From Lederbergia citrea (GTDB taxonomy: Bacteria > Bacillota > Bacilli > Bacillales > Bacillaceae_C), in contig NZ_JAGYPH010000006.1 of NCBI RefSeq assembly GCF_018343525.1, positions 1-64,000 of the forward strand: DNA of 64,000 bases, given 5' to 3'. This document shows positions 1 to 10,109 of this stretch, one piece after another; the first letter of the stretch is position 1; each line of letters begins with the position of its first letter. Both the position numbers and the translations under genes were made by a program. The notes beneath the pieces were generated by a model. It saw only the letters and a program-made list of their open reading frames with translations, was not told the origin of the DNA and ran no database searches.

Positions 1-1
1 T

Positions 2-1557
<1,556 letters not shown>

Positions 1558-1665
1558 AAGTAGTTTGTTAGCTCATTTGCTGGTCTTACATAATTACTTG
1601 TTGACGTTTCGTTTCGTTCAGTTTTCAAAGATCAAATTTCCCAATCGCTCATTGGCGACTTTTAC

Positions 1666-1694
1666 ATCATATCAAATCGCAAATGCTAAGTCAA
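1666..1694 (-). promoter_or_regulatory. rRNA operon promoter P2
   Basis: On the minus strand TTGACT and TATGAT are separated by exactly 17 bases, about 110 bases upstream of the 16S 5' end. This matches the tandem vegetative promoters usual for Bacillus rrn operons. Between it and the 16S gene a CTTTGAAAACTGAAC block resembles the leader sequence common in Bacillus rRNA operons. Confidence 0.85.
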
Positions 1695-1753
1695 TAACTT
1701 TTTTCGTTATTTTTTTTCGTTAACTGCAATGACTTTTTGCAGCAACGTTTTCT

Positions 1754-1782
1754 AATATAACAAGGTTATTTGAAAGTGTCAA
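1754..1782 (-). promoter_or_regulatory. rRNA operon promoter P1
   Basis: A second minus-strand promoter, TTGACA and TATATT with a 17-base spacer, lies 88 bases upstream of P2. It is a near-perfect sigma-A promoter and begins directly after the stop codon of the upstream 77-residue gene. Confidence 0.85.
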
Positions 1783-1789
1783 TGCATTT

Positions 1790-2023
1790 TCACGAAAAGT
1801 TTTTTGAATTTCTTTTAAATAGCGGGATATACTTTGCACAATCTTGTTGCGATGCCACGCGTTTAAATAAAGAGAATAATGTTCTGTAGCGATCTTCCAT
1901 TGCTTGTTTTATTATCTGTTCAATCCGAGAATCATCCATGTCGAAAAGAATTTCTTCCATTTCACGTTTTAGTAAATAAATAATTTCTTCTTTTTCACCT
2001 TCGCTAATTAGTATACCAAGCAT
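1790..2023 (-). CDS. small conserved-looking protein of unknown function
   Basis: A 77-residue, charged, helical protein with no signal peptide or membrane segment. An AGGTGG ribosome-binding site lies six bases before the ATG. It sits between pdaB and the rRNA operon, immediately ahead of the rRNA promoters, and is divergent from pdaB. Position and ribosome-binding site argue for a real gene. I do not recognise a family and assign no function. Confidence 0.65.
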   Translation of the reverse strand: MLGILISEGEKEEIIYLLKREMEEILFDMDDSRIEQIIKQAMEDRYRTLFSLFKRVASQQDCAKYIPLFKRNSKNFS

Positions 2024-2237
2024 TTGTCCACCTCACACATTTTCGTATATATAGGTATTGCCGAAGCTAAAAAATTTATGTTGTAAAAAAACATTATTTT
2101 GGATCGGATTTCCTACTGCATGATTTTTCTTTTTGCTGTTATGTATTCCAATCCTTGACCATACTCACCATTTTCATTCATACGAAGCAGAACATCAGGC
2201 ATAGACTGTTATGGACAGGCAGATTAGGAGGGATTGC

Positions 2238-2987
2238 ATGAATTTCTTTATTACGATTGATGGCCGCAGAGTAAAACAGGGACTTTTCGTCATCTTAATT
2301 GCTTTCTTTACAGCGGTACTTTTTTTCTCCCAAACTTCCGTGCATATTCCCGCAATCAGCACAAAGGAAGAGCCAAAAGCTATATATAGAGGAGAAAAGG
2401 GAATTGCCTTAACATTTAATATTGGCTGGGGTGATATTCAGGCAGAACCTATTTTAGATGTTTTGAAGGAAAAAAGCGTAAGATCGGCCACGTTTTTTGT
2501 TTCTGGGGCATGGGCAGAAACACATCCAGATACGATTAAAAGAATTAAAGAGATGGGCTTTGAAATCGGCAGTCTTGGATATGCCTATGAGGATTACACT
2601 GAATTGGAAGATGAAAAGGTAAGAAGGGACATCGCAAGGTCTATAGACGTTCTAAAAAAACTCGAAATTGAAGATATTCAATTTCTCCGCTCGCCGACAG
2701 GACATTTCGATAAAAGAACGCTCGCCATTGCCAATCAACTTGGGTTAACAGTCGTGCATTGGAGTTTAAATTCCCAGGATTGGAAAAATCCAGGTGTTGA
2801 AGCAATCATAAAACAGGTAAACAAATCGAAAGCGGGCGATATTGTTTTATTGCACGCCTCCGACTCAGCCACGCAGACAGCAAAGGCGCTCCCTTCAATC
2901 CTGTCTAATATTCGGGAGAAGGGTGAACTAGTTACTGTTTCCATTTTGATTGCTAATGGAAGAGTAAAAACCAGATTAGTTCCTTAA
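2238..2987 (+). CDS. pdaB: sporulation polysaccharide deacetylase PdaB
   Basis: A NodB-type polysaccharide deacetylase of 249 residues needed in Bacillus for maintaining the spore after late sporulation. The start at 2238 is chosen over an upstream in-frame ATG (2211) because AGGAGGG lies five bases before it and the resulting N-terminus (MNFFITIDGRRVKQG, then a hydrophobic segment at about residues 16-36) matches the family membrane anchor. The catalytic domain spans roughly residues 60-240, with the fold landmarks ALTFNIGWG, RSPTGHFDKR and LLHASD. The canonical metal-binding DD of motif 1 is replaced here (NIGWG), as in known PdaB, so metal-dependent deacetylase activity is uncertain. A sigma-G-like promoter (TGTTAT, 17 bases, CATACTC at 2160) may drive it. 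Confidence 0.9.
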   Translation: MNFFITIDGRRVKQGLFVILIAFFTAVLFFSQTSVHIPAISTKEEPKAIYRGEKGIALTFNIGWGDIQAEPILDVLKEKSVRSATFFVSGAWAETHPDTIKRIKEMGFEIGSLGYAYEDYTELEDEKVRRDIARSIDVLKKLEIEDIQFLRSPTGHFDKRTLAIANQLGLTVVHWSLNSQDWKNPGVEAIIKQVNKSKAGDIVLLHASDSATQTAKALPSILSNIREKGELVTVSILIANGRVKTRLVP

Positions 2988-3030
2988 ATAAGAAAAGCGC
3001 AAGCGACTTGATAGAGGTTAAAAGAAAAAA

Positions 3031-3060
3031 AGCGAACCATTAGCGGCTCGCTTTTTTGTT
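3031..3060. terminator. bidirectional terminator between pdaB and kbaA
   Basis: AGCGAACC and GGCTCGCT pair around a six-base loop with A tracts on the left and T tracts on the right. It serves the convergent pdaB and kbaA genes, and the last codons of kbaA lie within the hairpin. Confidence 0.8.
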
Positions 3061-3720
3061 TTTACTTTTAGTAATGGTTTTAGTTGTCTCTTTCCTTGAT
3101 GCACGCTGAGCCATTTCTTGGGCAGATAAGCGATTGTATTTTGGTAGCATCAATATTTGATAGGCATTACATGCTATTAAAGGGAAAATCATTAAATAGA
3201 TCCAACTTTCATCATTGGGACGCAATACTGGAAGCCACTCAAGAATGGTGACTACGACCATAAAAAAGAGCGCCGAAACAAAAGTGGTGCGATTTGTCAT
3301 CCTTGCCTTAAAAAAGGCAACGATTAAACCAGCTGCCAAAATAAAAACAGCAAGCCCTATATATGGAAGGAGACTTTCCTCTTTTCCCGCAAAAGCTTGA
3401 AATCGGAAGTAAACGAGATCAAATAAAACAATAATGATGAGGATGAGCTGAACGGCATTCCATAAAGATATGGAACGAAACACCCCGAGGCCAAACTGGT
3501 GTATAAACAAATAGGCAAAAAAACCGACCTGACTTACAACGGCAAAGATAAAGCCAACGCCCACTAACCAGACAAAAGTAGAAAGGATCGCTCCAATTTT
3601 CATATCCGCAAAGTAAGGTTGAAATTCGCTCCACCGAATAAAGAATCCTAATATCCCCGTTATAATACCACCCAAAATGAGTGAGTTGAATAAAAATTTT
3701 ATCAAATTTCGAATTGTCAC
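3040..3720 (-). CDS. kbaA: KinB-signalling pathway activation protein KbaA
   Basis: An integral membrane protein with about six hydrophobic segments over residues 8-205 and a strongly basic tail. KbaA in B. subtilis is needed for the sensor kinase KinB to feed the sporulation phosphorelay. At 226 residues it is somewhat longer than the roughly 200-residue B. subtilis protein, mainly in the lysine-rich tail. The start is a GTG with GGGGGA about eleven bases upstream. Its place between pdaB and gerD, in opposite orientation to both, matches the conserved cluster. Confidence 0.88.
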   Translation of the reverse strand: MTIRNLIKFLFNSLILGGIITGILGFFIRWSEFQPYFADMKIGAILSTFVWLVGVGFIFAVVSQVGFFAYLFIHQFGLGVFRSISLWNAVQLILIIIVLFDLVYFRFQAFAGKEESLLPYIGLAVFILAAGLIVAFFKARMTNRTTFVSALFFMVVVTILEWLPVLRPNDESWIYLMIFPLIACNAYQILMLPKYNRLSAQEMAQRASRKETTKTITKSKNKKASR

Positions 3721-3803
3721 TGCCCTAATTCCCCCATAGTGAATGTACTTATCACACCGATTTTATCAATGTTCATTTGAAAAATCCATGATTGGCTCAA
3801 TTG

Positions 3804-3833
3804 TGCATAAAAACTTCACAAAGTTCCATATTA
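3804..3833 (+). promoter_or_regulatory. probable sigma-G promoter of gerD
   Basis: TGCATA and CATATTA are separated by 17 bases, close to the forespore sigma-G consensus, 45 bases ahead of the gerD start. gerD is a known sigma-G gene in B. subtilis, which supports the reading. Confidence 0.65.
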
Positions 3834-3877
3834 AATGTAAGGGATAAGCCAGACATGTAAAGGAAAGGAGCCTTCCT

Positions 3878-4504
3878 ATGCGAAAAGGCGTTTATTTGCT
3901 CCTAATAATGTTTATTTTCATTCTTTCATCGTGTTCAAATAGAGAATCAGGAAATGCAAAACTTGATTATGACCAGACGAAGAAAATGATGGTCGACCTT
4001 TTAAAAACAGATGAAGGTAAAAAAGCGATTCAAGATATTATGACAGAAAAGGAAATGAAAGAGCAGCTCGTCATGGACCAAGCTATTGTTAAGGAAACAA
4101 TCGAAAAGACACTCACTTCCGATAAAGGCCAAGAATTTTGGAAAAAAGCATTTAAAGACCCTAAATTTGCGGCGGCAGTAGCGAAAAGCATGAAAAAAGA
4201 AGATGAAGCACTTCTAAAGGGTTTAATGAAAGATCCTGAATATCAAGGTATGGTAATGGATATTTTAAAAGATCCACAAGTGCAAAAAGATTTTACGCAA
4301 GCGCTAAAAAGCAAAGAATTCCGCGAGCATTTACAGCAAGTTGTTACCGATACAATGGAAAGTCCTATTTTTAAAGCTAAAATACAAGATATTTTGCTTA
4401 AAGCTGCTGAAGAAACAAAAGGCGGTAAACAAGGAGGCAAATCAGGAGAATCACAAGGTGGAGGCGGTGGCGGTGGCGGCGCCGGCGGTGGTTCTAGTTC
4501 ATAA
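3878..4504 (+). CDS. gerD: spore germination lipoprotein GerD
   Basis: A 208-residue lipoprotein with a signal peptide ending in the lipobox LSSC, lipidated at Cys19 or so. GerD sits at the spore inner membrane and is needed for clustering of germinant receptors (germinosome) and rapid nutrient germination. The middle is alpha-helical and charged, matching the GerD superhelical core (about residues 55-175). The C-terminus is an uninterrupted glycine-rich and serine tail, common in this family but long here. A GGAAAGGAG ribosome-binding site precedes the ATG. It is divergent from kbaA and convergent with salA. Confidence 0.93.
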   Translation: MRKGVYLLLIMFIFILSSCSNRESGNAKLDYDQTKKMMVDLLKTDEGKKAIQDIMTEKEMKEQLVMDQAIVKETIEKTLTSDKGQEFWKKAFKDPKFAAAVAKSMKKEDEALLKGLMKDPEYQGMVMDILKDPQVQKDFTQALKSKEFREHLQQVVTDTMESPIFKAKIQDILLKAAEETKGGKQGGKSGESQGGGGGGGGAGGGSSS

Positions 4505-4511
4505 TAAAAAC

Positions 4512-4555
4512 GAGGCTGTATCCCATGAAACTTTAGGGACCCAGCCTCTTTTTTT
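4512..4555. terminator. bidirectional terminator between gerD and salA
   Basis: GAGGCTG pairs with CAGCCTC, with an extra TCCC/GGGA pairing inside and A and T tracts outside. It overlaps the salA stop codon. Confidence 0.85.
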
Positions 4556-5615
4556 AGTTGAGTAGATTGATCATTTTCTCGGCAATGTCACTATAAATAC
4601 GGCCAATTTGATGATTTTCATCATAAACCGATGGAGCAAAGTCTTCTTCATCCCAATCGGGCTGTTGCAACGGAAGCTTACCAAGCAGTTCTGTCCTTAG
4701 TTCATCTGCTAACTTATCTCCGCCACCTTGCCCGAATACAAATTCCTTCTCACCCGTCAATTTGCTCTCGAAGTAGGACATATTCTCGATTACTCCAAGA
4801 ATTTCATGGTCCGTACGCAGTGCCATCGCCCCAGCTCTAGCAGCAACGAAAGCTGCAGTCGGATGCGGTGTAGTAACAATAATCTCTTTACAGCTCGGAA
4901 GCATAGTATGAACATCGAGTGCTACGTCTCCCGTTCCAGGAGGTAAATCAAGCAACAAGTAATCTAATTCTCCCCACTCTACTTCCGTGAAAAAGTTATT
5001 AAGCATTTTTCCGAGCATTGGCCCGCGCCAAATGACAGGCGAATTATCTTCAACGAAAAAGCCCATGGAAATTACTTTTACACCGAAGCGATCTACCGGA
5101 ATAATGCTATTACCCTTTACTTGCGGACGTGTTGTAATCCCCATCATATCTGGAACACTGAATCCGTAAATATCCGCGTCAATCAGCCCTACCTTTTTAC
5201 CGAGACGGGCAAGCGCAACAGCCAAATTAACTGAGACAGTTGATTTTCCTACACCGCCTTTACCGCTCGCAATAGCGATAAATGTAGTTTTACTATCGGG
5301 AGAAAGTAGATTGGCCGAACCGCTTCCCGGTAAATCACCGGACGCGCGGTGTTTTTCCAACTCTTCCTCTGGAAGTTCCGCAAAGCGGATTCCAACCGTT
5401 TTAGCACCTGCTTTTTTCAACATATCTACAATTTGAATCTGCAATTGAAGCTGTTCAGGTGTCCCCGTTTTGGCAAGGGCAATCTTAATACTGATATGTG
5501 ATTTTTCTTCTTTTACTTTTACTTCAATAATGCCATTTGTTTCTTCGAGTGTTTTATGTAGGATTGGATCTTTTAATTCTTTTAATAATTCAAAGGCTTG
5601 CTGTTCTGTAACCAA
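4554..5615 (-). CDS. salA: Mrp/NBP35-family P-loop ATPase SalA
   Basis: A 353-residue member of the ApbC/Mrp family. Residues 1-80 form the small alpha/beta MIP18 (DUF59) domain. The ATPase domain starts near residue 105 with the deviant Walker A SGKGGVGKST, followed by LIDADIYGFS and DLPPGTGD. The family carries iron-sulfur clusters. In B. subtilis SalA also represses scoC and so raises protease production. The start is a TTG preceded by AAGGACGG at nine bases, giving the family length (352 in B. subtilis). It lies downstream of cwlD as in B. subtilis. Confidence 0.93.
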   Translation of the reverse strand: MVTEQQAFELLKELKDPILHKTLEETNGIIEVKVKEEKSHISIKIALAKTGTPEQLQLQIQIVDMLKKAGAKTVGIRFAELPEEELEKHRASGDLPGSGSANLLSPDSKTTFIAIASGKGGVGKSTVSVNLAVALARLGKKVGLIDADIYGFSVPDMMGITTRPQVKGNSIIPVDRFGVKVISMGFFVEDNSPVIWRGPMLGKMLNNFFTEVEWGELDYLLLDLPPGTGDVALDVHTMLPSCKEIIVTTPHPTAAFVAARAGAMALRTDHEILGVIENMSYFESKLTGEKEFVFGQGGGDKLADELRTELLGKLPLQQPDWDEEDFAPSVYDENHQIGRIYSDIAEKMINLLN

Positions 5616-5710
5616 GATTTAGCACCGTCCTTATTGTGGATTTACACACAATTCAATTATACCATAATGCCTTTTTTTCGGTATGTAATAAGCTTTTTAA
5701 CAATGCCAAT

Positions 5711-5732
5711 AGGCCCGTTCACCTACGGGCCT
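5711..5732. other. GC-rich stem-loop between cwlD and salA
   Basis: A perfect eight-base stem AGGCCCGT/ACGGGCCT with a six-base loop begins at the cwlD stop codon. No T run follows on the minus strand, so it is at best an attenuating or mRNA-protecting hairpin. Confidence 0.4.
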
Positions 5733-6442
5733 CATTTTAGTGTTTTCTCTTCGGTAAAATATCTTAATATTCCTTTGTATATAGATGCTGCTACCTTTTC
5801 CTGATATTCATCCTTTTTCAATTCATTTCGTTCTGAAGGATTCGATAAAAATCCAATTTCGACGAGCGCCCCCGGTTTTTTCGCATGTTTTAGCAAGTAA
5901 ACATTTTGAATGATTTTAGCTTCCCTATCGGTATTTTCAAGGGTAAGGACCAATTCTTCCTGAATAAACTTCGCAACTCGTTTATTATCCGCTAATTGAG
6001 GGTTGAAAAAAGTCTGGGCTCCCCTCCAGCGTGGAGAGGGGATAGAATTTAAATGAATGCTGAGAAATAAATCGGCATCTGATTCGTTAACGATCTTTAG
6101 CCTCCTCTTCAAATCATCGGTTTTACGGCGGCTATATCCTCTGATGTCCGAATCGGCTAAATCCTTATCCGTCTCTCTCGTCATCAGCACTAGAGCTCCC
6201 TGTTCCTGTAAATAATCACGCAGCTTATGTGCAACCTTTAATGCAATGTCTTTCTCAAGTGCGTCTTTATTTCCGGCTCCACCGTCAGGACCGCCATGCC
6301 CTGGATCCAAGTAAATGATTTTCCCTGTTAATGGAAGATTCCAAGTGTCAAAAGAATCTTTCGGGATAAATTGATATTGAAAAAGAAGAAACAGCACCGC
6401 CGCACCAATTGAAAACAAAATGATCTTTGCTTTTCTCCCCAT
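5732..6442 (-). CDS. cwlD: spore cortex N-acetylmuramoyl-L-alanine amidase CwlD
   Basis: A zinc amidase of the Amidase_3 family (236 residues) that, together with PdaA, makes the muramic delta-lactam of spore cortex. An N-terminal membrane segment (residues 5-24) anchors it outside the cytoplasm. Metal and catalytic motifs are visible: LDPGHGGPDGGA (His), the ALEKD glutamate, SIHLNS (His) and the C-terminal ALVEIGFLSN glutamate. The ATG is preceded by GAAGGGGA at seven bases. It lies between ybaK and salA, the conserved arrangement. Confidence 0.95.
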   Translation of the reverse strand: MGRKAKIILFSIGAAVLFLLFQYQFIPKDSFDTWNLPLTGKIIYLDPGHGGPDGGAGNKDALEKDIALKVAHKLRDYLQEQGALVLMTRETDKDLADSDIRGYSRRKTDDLKRRLKIVNESDADLFLSIHLNSIPSPRWRGAQTFFNPQLADNKRVAKFIQEELVLTLENTDREAKIIQNVYLLKHAKKPGALVEIGFLSNPSERNELKKDEYQEKVAASIYKGILRYFTEEKTLK

Positions 6443-6512
6443 AACATCTTCCCCTTCACGCCTTGTTCATCAAAGCATATGGGACAAGAAGTATGTTTAG
6501 AACAAAAATGCG

Positions 6513-6956
6513 TTAATGTAATCGGAGTTTATGGCGCCGTTCTCCTTTTATATAGCCTTCTTTCCACCAGGAATCAACGAAATGTTCACATGAAAAATAA
6601 ATGGATTCATCGCGAATGGTTTCTTTGCCATAATCCCAATACAACCAAAAGTGATATAAAGTATCCGTAAAATGTTTGATCTCGCTCCGGCATCGTCTTT
6701 TAGCCATTTCCATTGTTTCTCCATGCACCGTGAAGCGGCTGAATTCCCCTCCGGTTAAGAAAGCTTCTATAGCTACATCGAAGCACGCTTCCTCCACTCC
6801 TTCATCAAGCCATGGATTCAAGCTCTTTCTAGCAGCGGCAAAATGAAGTAAAACACTCTTTTTCAATTCGACCATTGACAATTCCCGCAGGAGTTTTCGT
6901 TCATATGTTAACTGCTTTTCCCGTTTTTTCTCTTCAAATGTTGTCACCACTATCAT
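6513..6956 (-). CDS. ybaK: YbaK, DUF2521 family protein
   Basis: A 147-residue soluble protein of unknown function, recognised by its position directly before cwlD and by the charged N-terminus followed by an aromatic-rich C-terminal half (for example LYHFWLYWDYG and HFVDSWWKEGY). AGGGAGG lies ten bases before the ATG. In B. subtilis it is separated from rpsI by only ybaJ. Here about 50 kb intervene, marking this gene as the left border of the accessory region. Confidence 0.85.
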   Translation of the reverse strand: MIVVTTFEEKKREKQLTYERKLLRELSMVELKKSVLLHFAAARKSLNPWLDEGVEEACFDVAIEAFLTGGEFSRFTVHGETMEMAKRRCRSEIKHFTDTLYHFWLYWDYGKETIRDESIYFSCEHFVDSWWKEGYIKGERRHKLRLH

Positions 6957-7035
6957 ACTTCTTCAGCCTCCCTGTCCTTAGCTTTTAACGAACAGTGCGA
7001 AGTCATGCATGTGGTAGAAATTTTCAATTTGAAAA

Positions 7036-7075
7036 ATAAAAAGCGAAAAACCAGTTGTTATTGTCCGGTTGTTTT
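7036..7075 (-). terminator. terminator of the ASCH gene
   Basis: On the minus strand AACCGG and CTGGTT form a short, slightly imperfect stem followed by TTTTTCGCTTTTTA, just past the ASCH-domain gene. Confidence 0.5.
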
Positions 7076-7098
7076 CTAGAGCCGCTGGAGCCAGTTAC

Positions 7099-7455
7099 TC
7101 ATTCATGATTATGAACAGGAGCAAACTCATGAACCCATACTTTCATTTTCGGTGCCCAAGGCATACCTGGATGGAATCCTAAAATTGCATTTTTGTATTC
7201 CTCAAGACTTTCATACCCTTCTTGCCGCGCATGTTGGTTGGTCAACTCGCCCAAAGTTTGTGAATATACGCTTTCAATTACAAAATCTTTATTTTGAAGC
7301 GTCATTATTTCACCGACATCAGCATATCTACCGTTACGACGTGTAGCTGTTTTTTGTCCATTGATCACTTTTTCAATATCTGCAGGGACTGTAACTAACC
7401 GCTCGATCGTACACGTTTTTGGCGGTAAATCCGAATGATTACTTTGCATTGTCAA
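7099..7455 (-). CDS. ASCH domain protein
   Basis: A 118-residue ASCH-like (RNA-binding PUA-like barrel) protein. The hallmark KVINGQKTATRR near residues 29-40 matches the ASCH G-x-K-T-x-x-x-R motif. The family is associated with RNA metabolism, and some members are amidohydrolases or nucleases. A TTG start at 7453-7455 is preferred because AAAGGTGG lies eight bases before it. An ATG two codons inside would leave the site too far. It is monocistronic and divergent from pflB. Specific substrate unknown. Confidence 0.7.
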   Translation of the reverse strand: MTMQSNHSDLPPKTCTIERLVTVPADIEKVINGQKTATRRNGRYADVGEIMTLQNKDFVIESVYSQTLGELTNQHARQEGYESLEEYKNAILGFHPGMPWAPKMKVWVHEFAPVHNHE

Positions 7456-7634
7456 CTAAAAAACCACCTTTATGAATTTTGTGAGTAATATAACCTGCCT
7501 ACTCTCAGTTTAATGGAGCGGGCACTAATCATCAATTTATCCAATTCCTTAAAAGATTGTTCCCCTCATTGTCATTCAAACATATCTGACAATATTTTGT
7601 AACAATCTTCCACTAGCTTTAAATAAAAAGGTGC

Positions 7635-7640
7635 TATACT
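7635..7640 (+). promoter_or_regulatory. likely -10 element of the pflBA promoter
   Basis: TATACT lies 13 bases upstream of the first Rex-like operator. No good -35 is visible at 17 bases, so an activator or a non-consensus promoter is possible. The surrounding 7456-7763 interval otherwise holds only the operators and the pflB leader. Confidence 0.4.
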
Positions 7641-7653
7641 TAAGTTAAGAAGT

Positions 7654-7671
7654 TTGATCAACATTTCACAA
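7654..7671 (+). promoter_or_regulatory. Rex-like redox operator 1 upstream of pflB
   Basis: TTGATCAACATTTCACAA keeps both half-site ends of the Rex consensus TTGTGAA-N4-TTCACAA. It lies just downstream of the -10 element, where a bound repressor would block transcription until NADH rises. Rex control of pfl is known in other Firmicutes, but the assignment here is by motif only. Confidence 0.6.
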
Positions 7672-7683
7672 TGTTACACATCA

Positions 7684-7701
7684 TTGCTCAATACTTCACA
7701 A
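7684..7701 (+). promoter_or_regulatory. Rex-like redox operator 2 upstream of pflB
   Basis: TTGCTCAATACTTCACAA has the same 18-base layout as operator 1 and starts exactly 30 bases after it, close to three helical turns, so two repressor dimers would bind the same DNA face. Confidence 0.6.
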
Positions 7702-7763
7702 TAATTGATGATAATTGTTTATGCCATGGAACTGTAAGTATCCAAATACCTAGGAGGTTTTCG

Positions 7764-9995
7764 ATGATGATGCATTGGAATGGGTTTACAGAAGGACGCT
7801 GGCAAAATGAAGTGGATGTTCGAGATTTTATTTTAAAAAACTACACCTTATATGAAGGTACTGAAGAATTTTTAGCAAAACCGACCGAAGCAACCTCTGC
7901 ATTATGGGAACAAGTGATGGATTTAACAAAGCAGGAGCGGGAAAATGGCGGCGTACTAAATATGGATACGAAAATTGTGTCTACAATCATTTCTCACGGA
8001 CCTGGATATTTAAATGAAAAACTAGAAAAGGTTGTCGGAGTCCAAACTGATGAGCCTTTTAAAAGATCATTGCAGCCTTTCGGTGGAATTCGGATGGCAG
8101 CATCCGCTTGTGAATCATACGGATACAAATTAGATGATGAAGTGGAAGAGATTTTTACAAAATATCGGAAAACGCATAATCAAGGAGTTTTTGACGCATA
8201 TACACCCGAAATGAAGCTCGCGAGAAAAGCGGGAATTATCACTGGTCTGCCTGATGCATACGGGCGCGGAAGAATCATCGGGGACTATCGACGTGTGGCG
8301 CTATATGGGATTGATTTCCTGATAAAGCAAAAACAAGAAGAAATGAATATGACAAATATTGTAGCAATGACAGAAGAAGTCATTCGGGAACGTGAAGAAA
8401 TTGCTGAGCAAATCAGTGCTTTACGCGAATTAAAAGATCTTGCCAGCATTTACGGTTTCGACATTTCCTTACCTGCTACAAATGCAATTGAAGCATTCCA
8501 ATGGCTATATTTTGCCTATCTTGCAGCAATTAAAGAGCAAAACGGTGCTGCCATGAGTTTGGGAAGAGTATCTACCTTCCTTGATATTTATATTACGAGA
8601 GACATATTGAACAATACATTAACGGAAATGGAAGCTCAAGAGCTTGTCGACCATTTTGTTATGAAGCTGCGACTCGTTAAGTTTGCCAGAACACCGGATT
8701 ATAATGAATTATTCAGTGGAGATCCAACTTGGGTAACGGAGTCAATCGGAGGAATGAGTCTTGACGGTAGACCGCTTGTAACGAAAAACTCTTTCCGCTT
8801 CCTGCATACATTGGATAACTTGGGACCATCCCCGGAACCTAACTTAACCGTTCTTTGGTCTACCGATTTACCGGAAGCATTTAAAAAATATTGCGCGGAT
8901 ATGTCCATTAAGACAAGTTCTATCCAGTATGAAAATGACGATCTTATGCGTGAGACTTACGGAGACGACTACGGCATTGCCTGCTGCGTGTCTGCGATGA
9001 GGATCGGAAAACAAATGCAGTTTTTTGGTGCACGAGCAAATCTTGCTAAAGCCTTATTATATGCCATTAACGGCGGGGTTGATGAAAAGCTTAAAACACA
9101 AATTTCCCCAGCGTTTGTTCCAATTGATTCAGGGTATTTGGATTACGAGGAAGTTGTTGAAAAATTTGACCATGTGATGGAATGGCTCGCGGGTCTTTAT
9201 ATGAATACTTTGAATGTTATTCACTACATGCACGATAAATACAGTTATGAAAGAATCGAAATGGCTTTGCATGACCGAGAAATTTTACGGACAATGGCTT
9301 GTGGAATCGCTGGATTGTCTGTTGTGGCGGATTCTCTAAGTGCCATCAAATATGCAAAAGTGAAACCGATTCGTGATGAAAATGGCATCGTCATTGATTT
9401 TGACATTGACGGAGATTTCCCTAAGTACGGAAACAACGATGCCCGTGTCGATGATATCGCCGTTCATCTCGTTAAAACGTTTATGAGTAAACTTAAAAAG
9501 CACCGCGCCTATCGCGATGCAACACCGACTTTGTCTGTCTTAACGATAACGTCCAACGTCGTATACGGCAAAAAGACCGGAAACACACCGGATGGCAGAC
9601 GTGAAGGGGAACCATTTGCACCAGGAGCAAACCCGCTTCATGGCCGGGATCAAAAAGGAGCCATCGCATCCTTGAGTTCAGTAGCAAAACTACCATATGA
9701 ATACGCGCTCGACGGAATTTCTAATACGTTCTCCATCGTGCCAAAAGCACTCGGCAGAGAGGAAAAAACAAGGATATCCAATCTTGCAGCAATTCTTGAC
9801 GGCTATATGATTAAAAACGGACATCACTTAAACATCAACGTATTCAATCGCGAAACATTACTCGATGCCATGGAGCGGCCTGAAGAATACCCACAGCTCA
9901 CAATCCGTGTATCCGGATACGCCGTCAACTTCATCAAACTAACAAGAGAACAACAAATCGACGTAATCAACCGCACCTTCCACGAAACAATGTAA
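7764..9995 (+). CDS. pflB: formate C-acetyltransferase (pyruvate formate-lyase)
   Basis: Converts pyruvate and CoA to acetyl-CoA and formate in anaerobic fermentation, using a glycyl radical. The start at 7764 (three ATG codons in a row after AGGAGG at six bases) gives 743 residues, the family length. The open frame extends 31 codons upstream, but that part covers the Rex-like operators. The active-site cysteine pair is at Cys407-Cys408 ([10 protein letters not shown]), and the radical glycine is Gly718 in RVSGYAV near the C-terminus. It is followed by its activase pflA after 115 bases. Regulation by cellular NADH through two Rex-like sites is inferred. Confidence 0.97.
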   Translation: MMMHWNGFTEGRWQNEVDVRDFILKNYTLYEGTEEFLAKPTEATSALWEQVMDLTKQERENGGVLNMDTKIVSTIISHGPGYLNEKLEKVVGVQTDEPFKRSLQPFGGIRMAASACESYGYKLDDEVEEIFTKYRKTHNQGVFDAYTPEMKLARKAGIITGLPDAYGRGRIIGDYRRVALYGIDFLIKQKQEEMNMTNIVAMTEEVIREREEIAEQISALRELKDLASIYGFDISLPATNAIEAFQWLYFAYLAAIKEQNGAAMSLGRVSTFLDIYITRDILNNTLTEMEAQELVDHFVMKLRLVKFARTPDYNELFSGDPTWVTESIGGMSLDGRPLVTKNSFRFLHTLDNLGPSPEPNLTVLWSTDLPEAFKKYCADMSIKTSSIQYENDDLMRETYGDDYGIACCVSAMRIGKQMQFFGARANLAKALLYAINGGVDEKLKTQISPAFVPIDSGYLDYEEVVEKFDHVMEWLAGLYMNTLNVIHYMHDKYSYERIEMALHDREILRTMACGIAGLSVVADSLSAIKYAKVKPIRDENGIVIDFDIDGDFPKYGNNDARVDDIAVHLVKTFMSKLKKHRAYRDATPTLSVLTITSNVVYGKKTGNTPDGRREGEPFAPGANPLHGRDQKGAIASLSSVAKLPYEYALDGISNTFSIVPKALGREEKTRISNLAAILDGYMIKNGHHLNINVFNRETLLDAMERPEEYPQLTIRVSGYAVNFIKLTREQQIDVINRTFHETM

Positions 9996-10002
9996 TTCGA
10001 AA

Positions 10003-10077
10003 TTCGACAAGTGCCTGTCACGCCCCGAATTATGTCGAAAACGACAAGTGACAGGCACGGCCCGGATTTTGTCGAAA
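10003..10077. repeat. REP-like palindromic repeat inside the pflBA operon
   Basis: Two tandem modules, each starting CGACAA and ending TGTCGAAA, carry GTGCCTGTCAC (10011-10021) and its reverse complement GTGACAGGCAC (10048-10058). The second module also repeats the GCCC(C)GAATT-like block of the first. Such dyads resemble dispersed REP elements spread by RAYT/Y1 transposases. No second copy is visible in this window. Confidence 0.55.
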
Positions 10078-10109
10078 GATGGATTTCGATTTTGAAAGGA
10101 TTTGATGTG

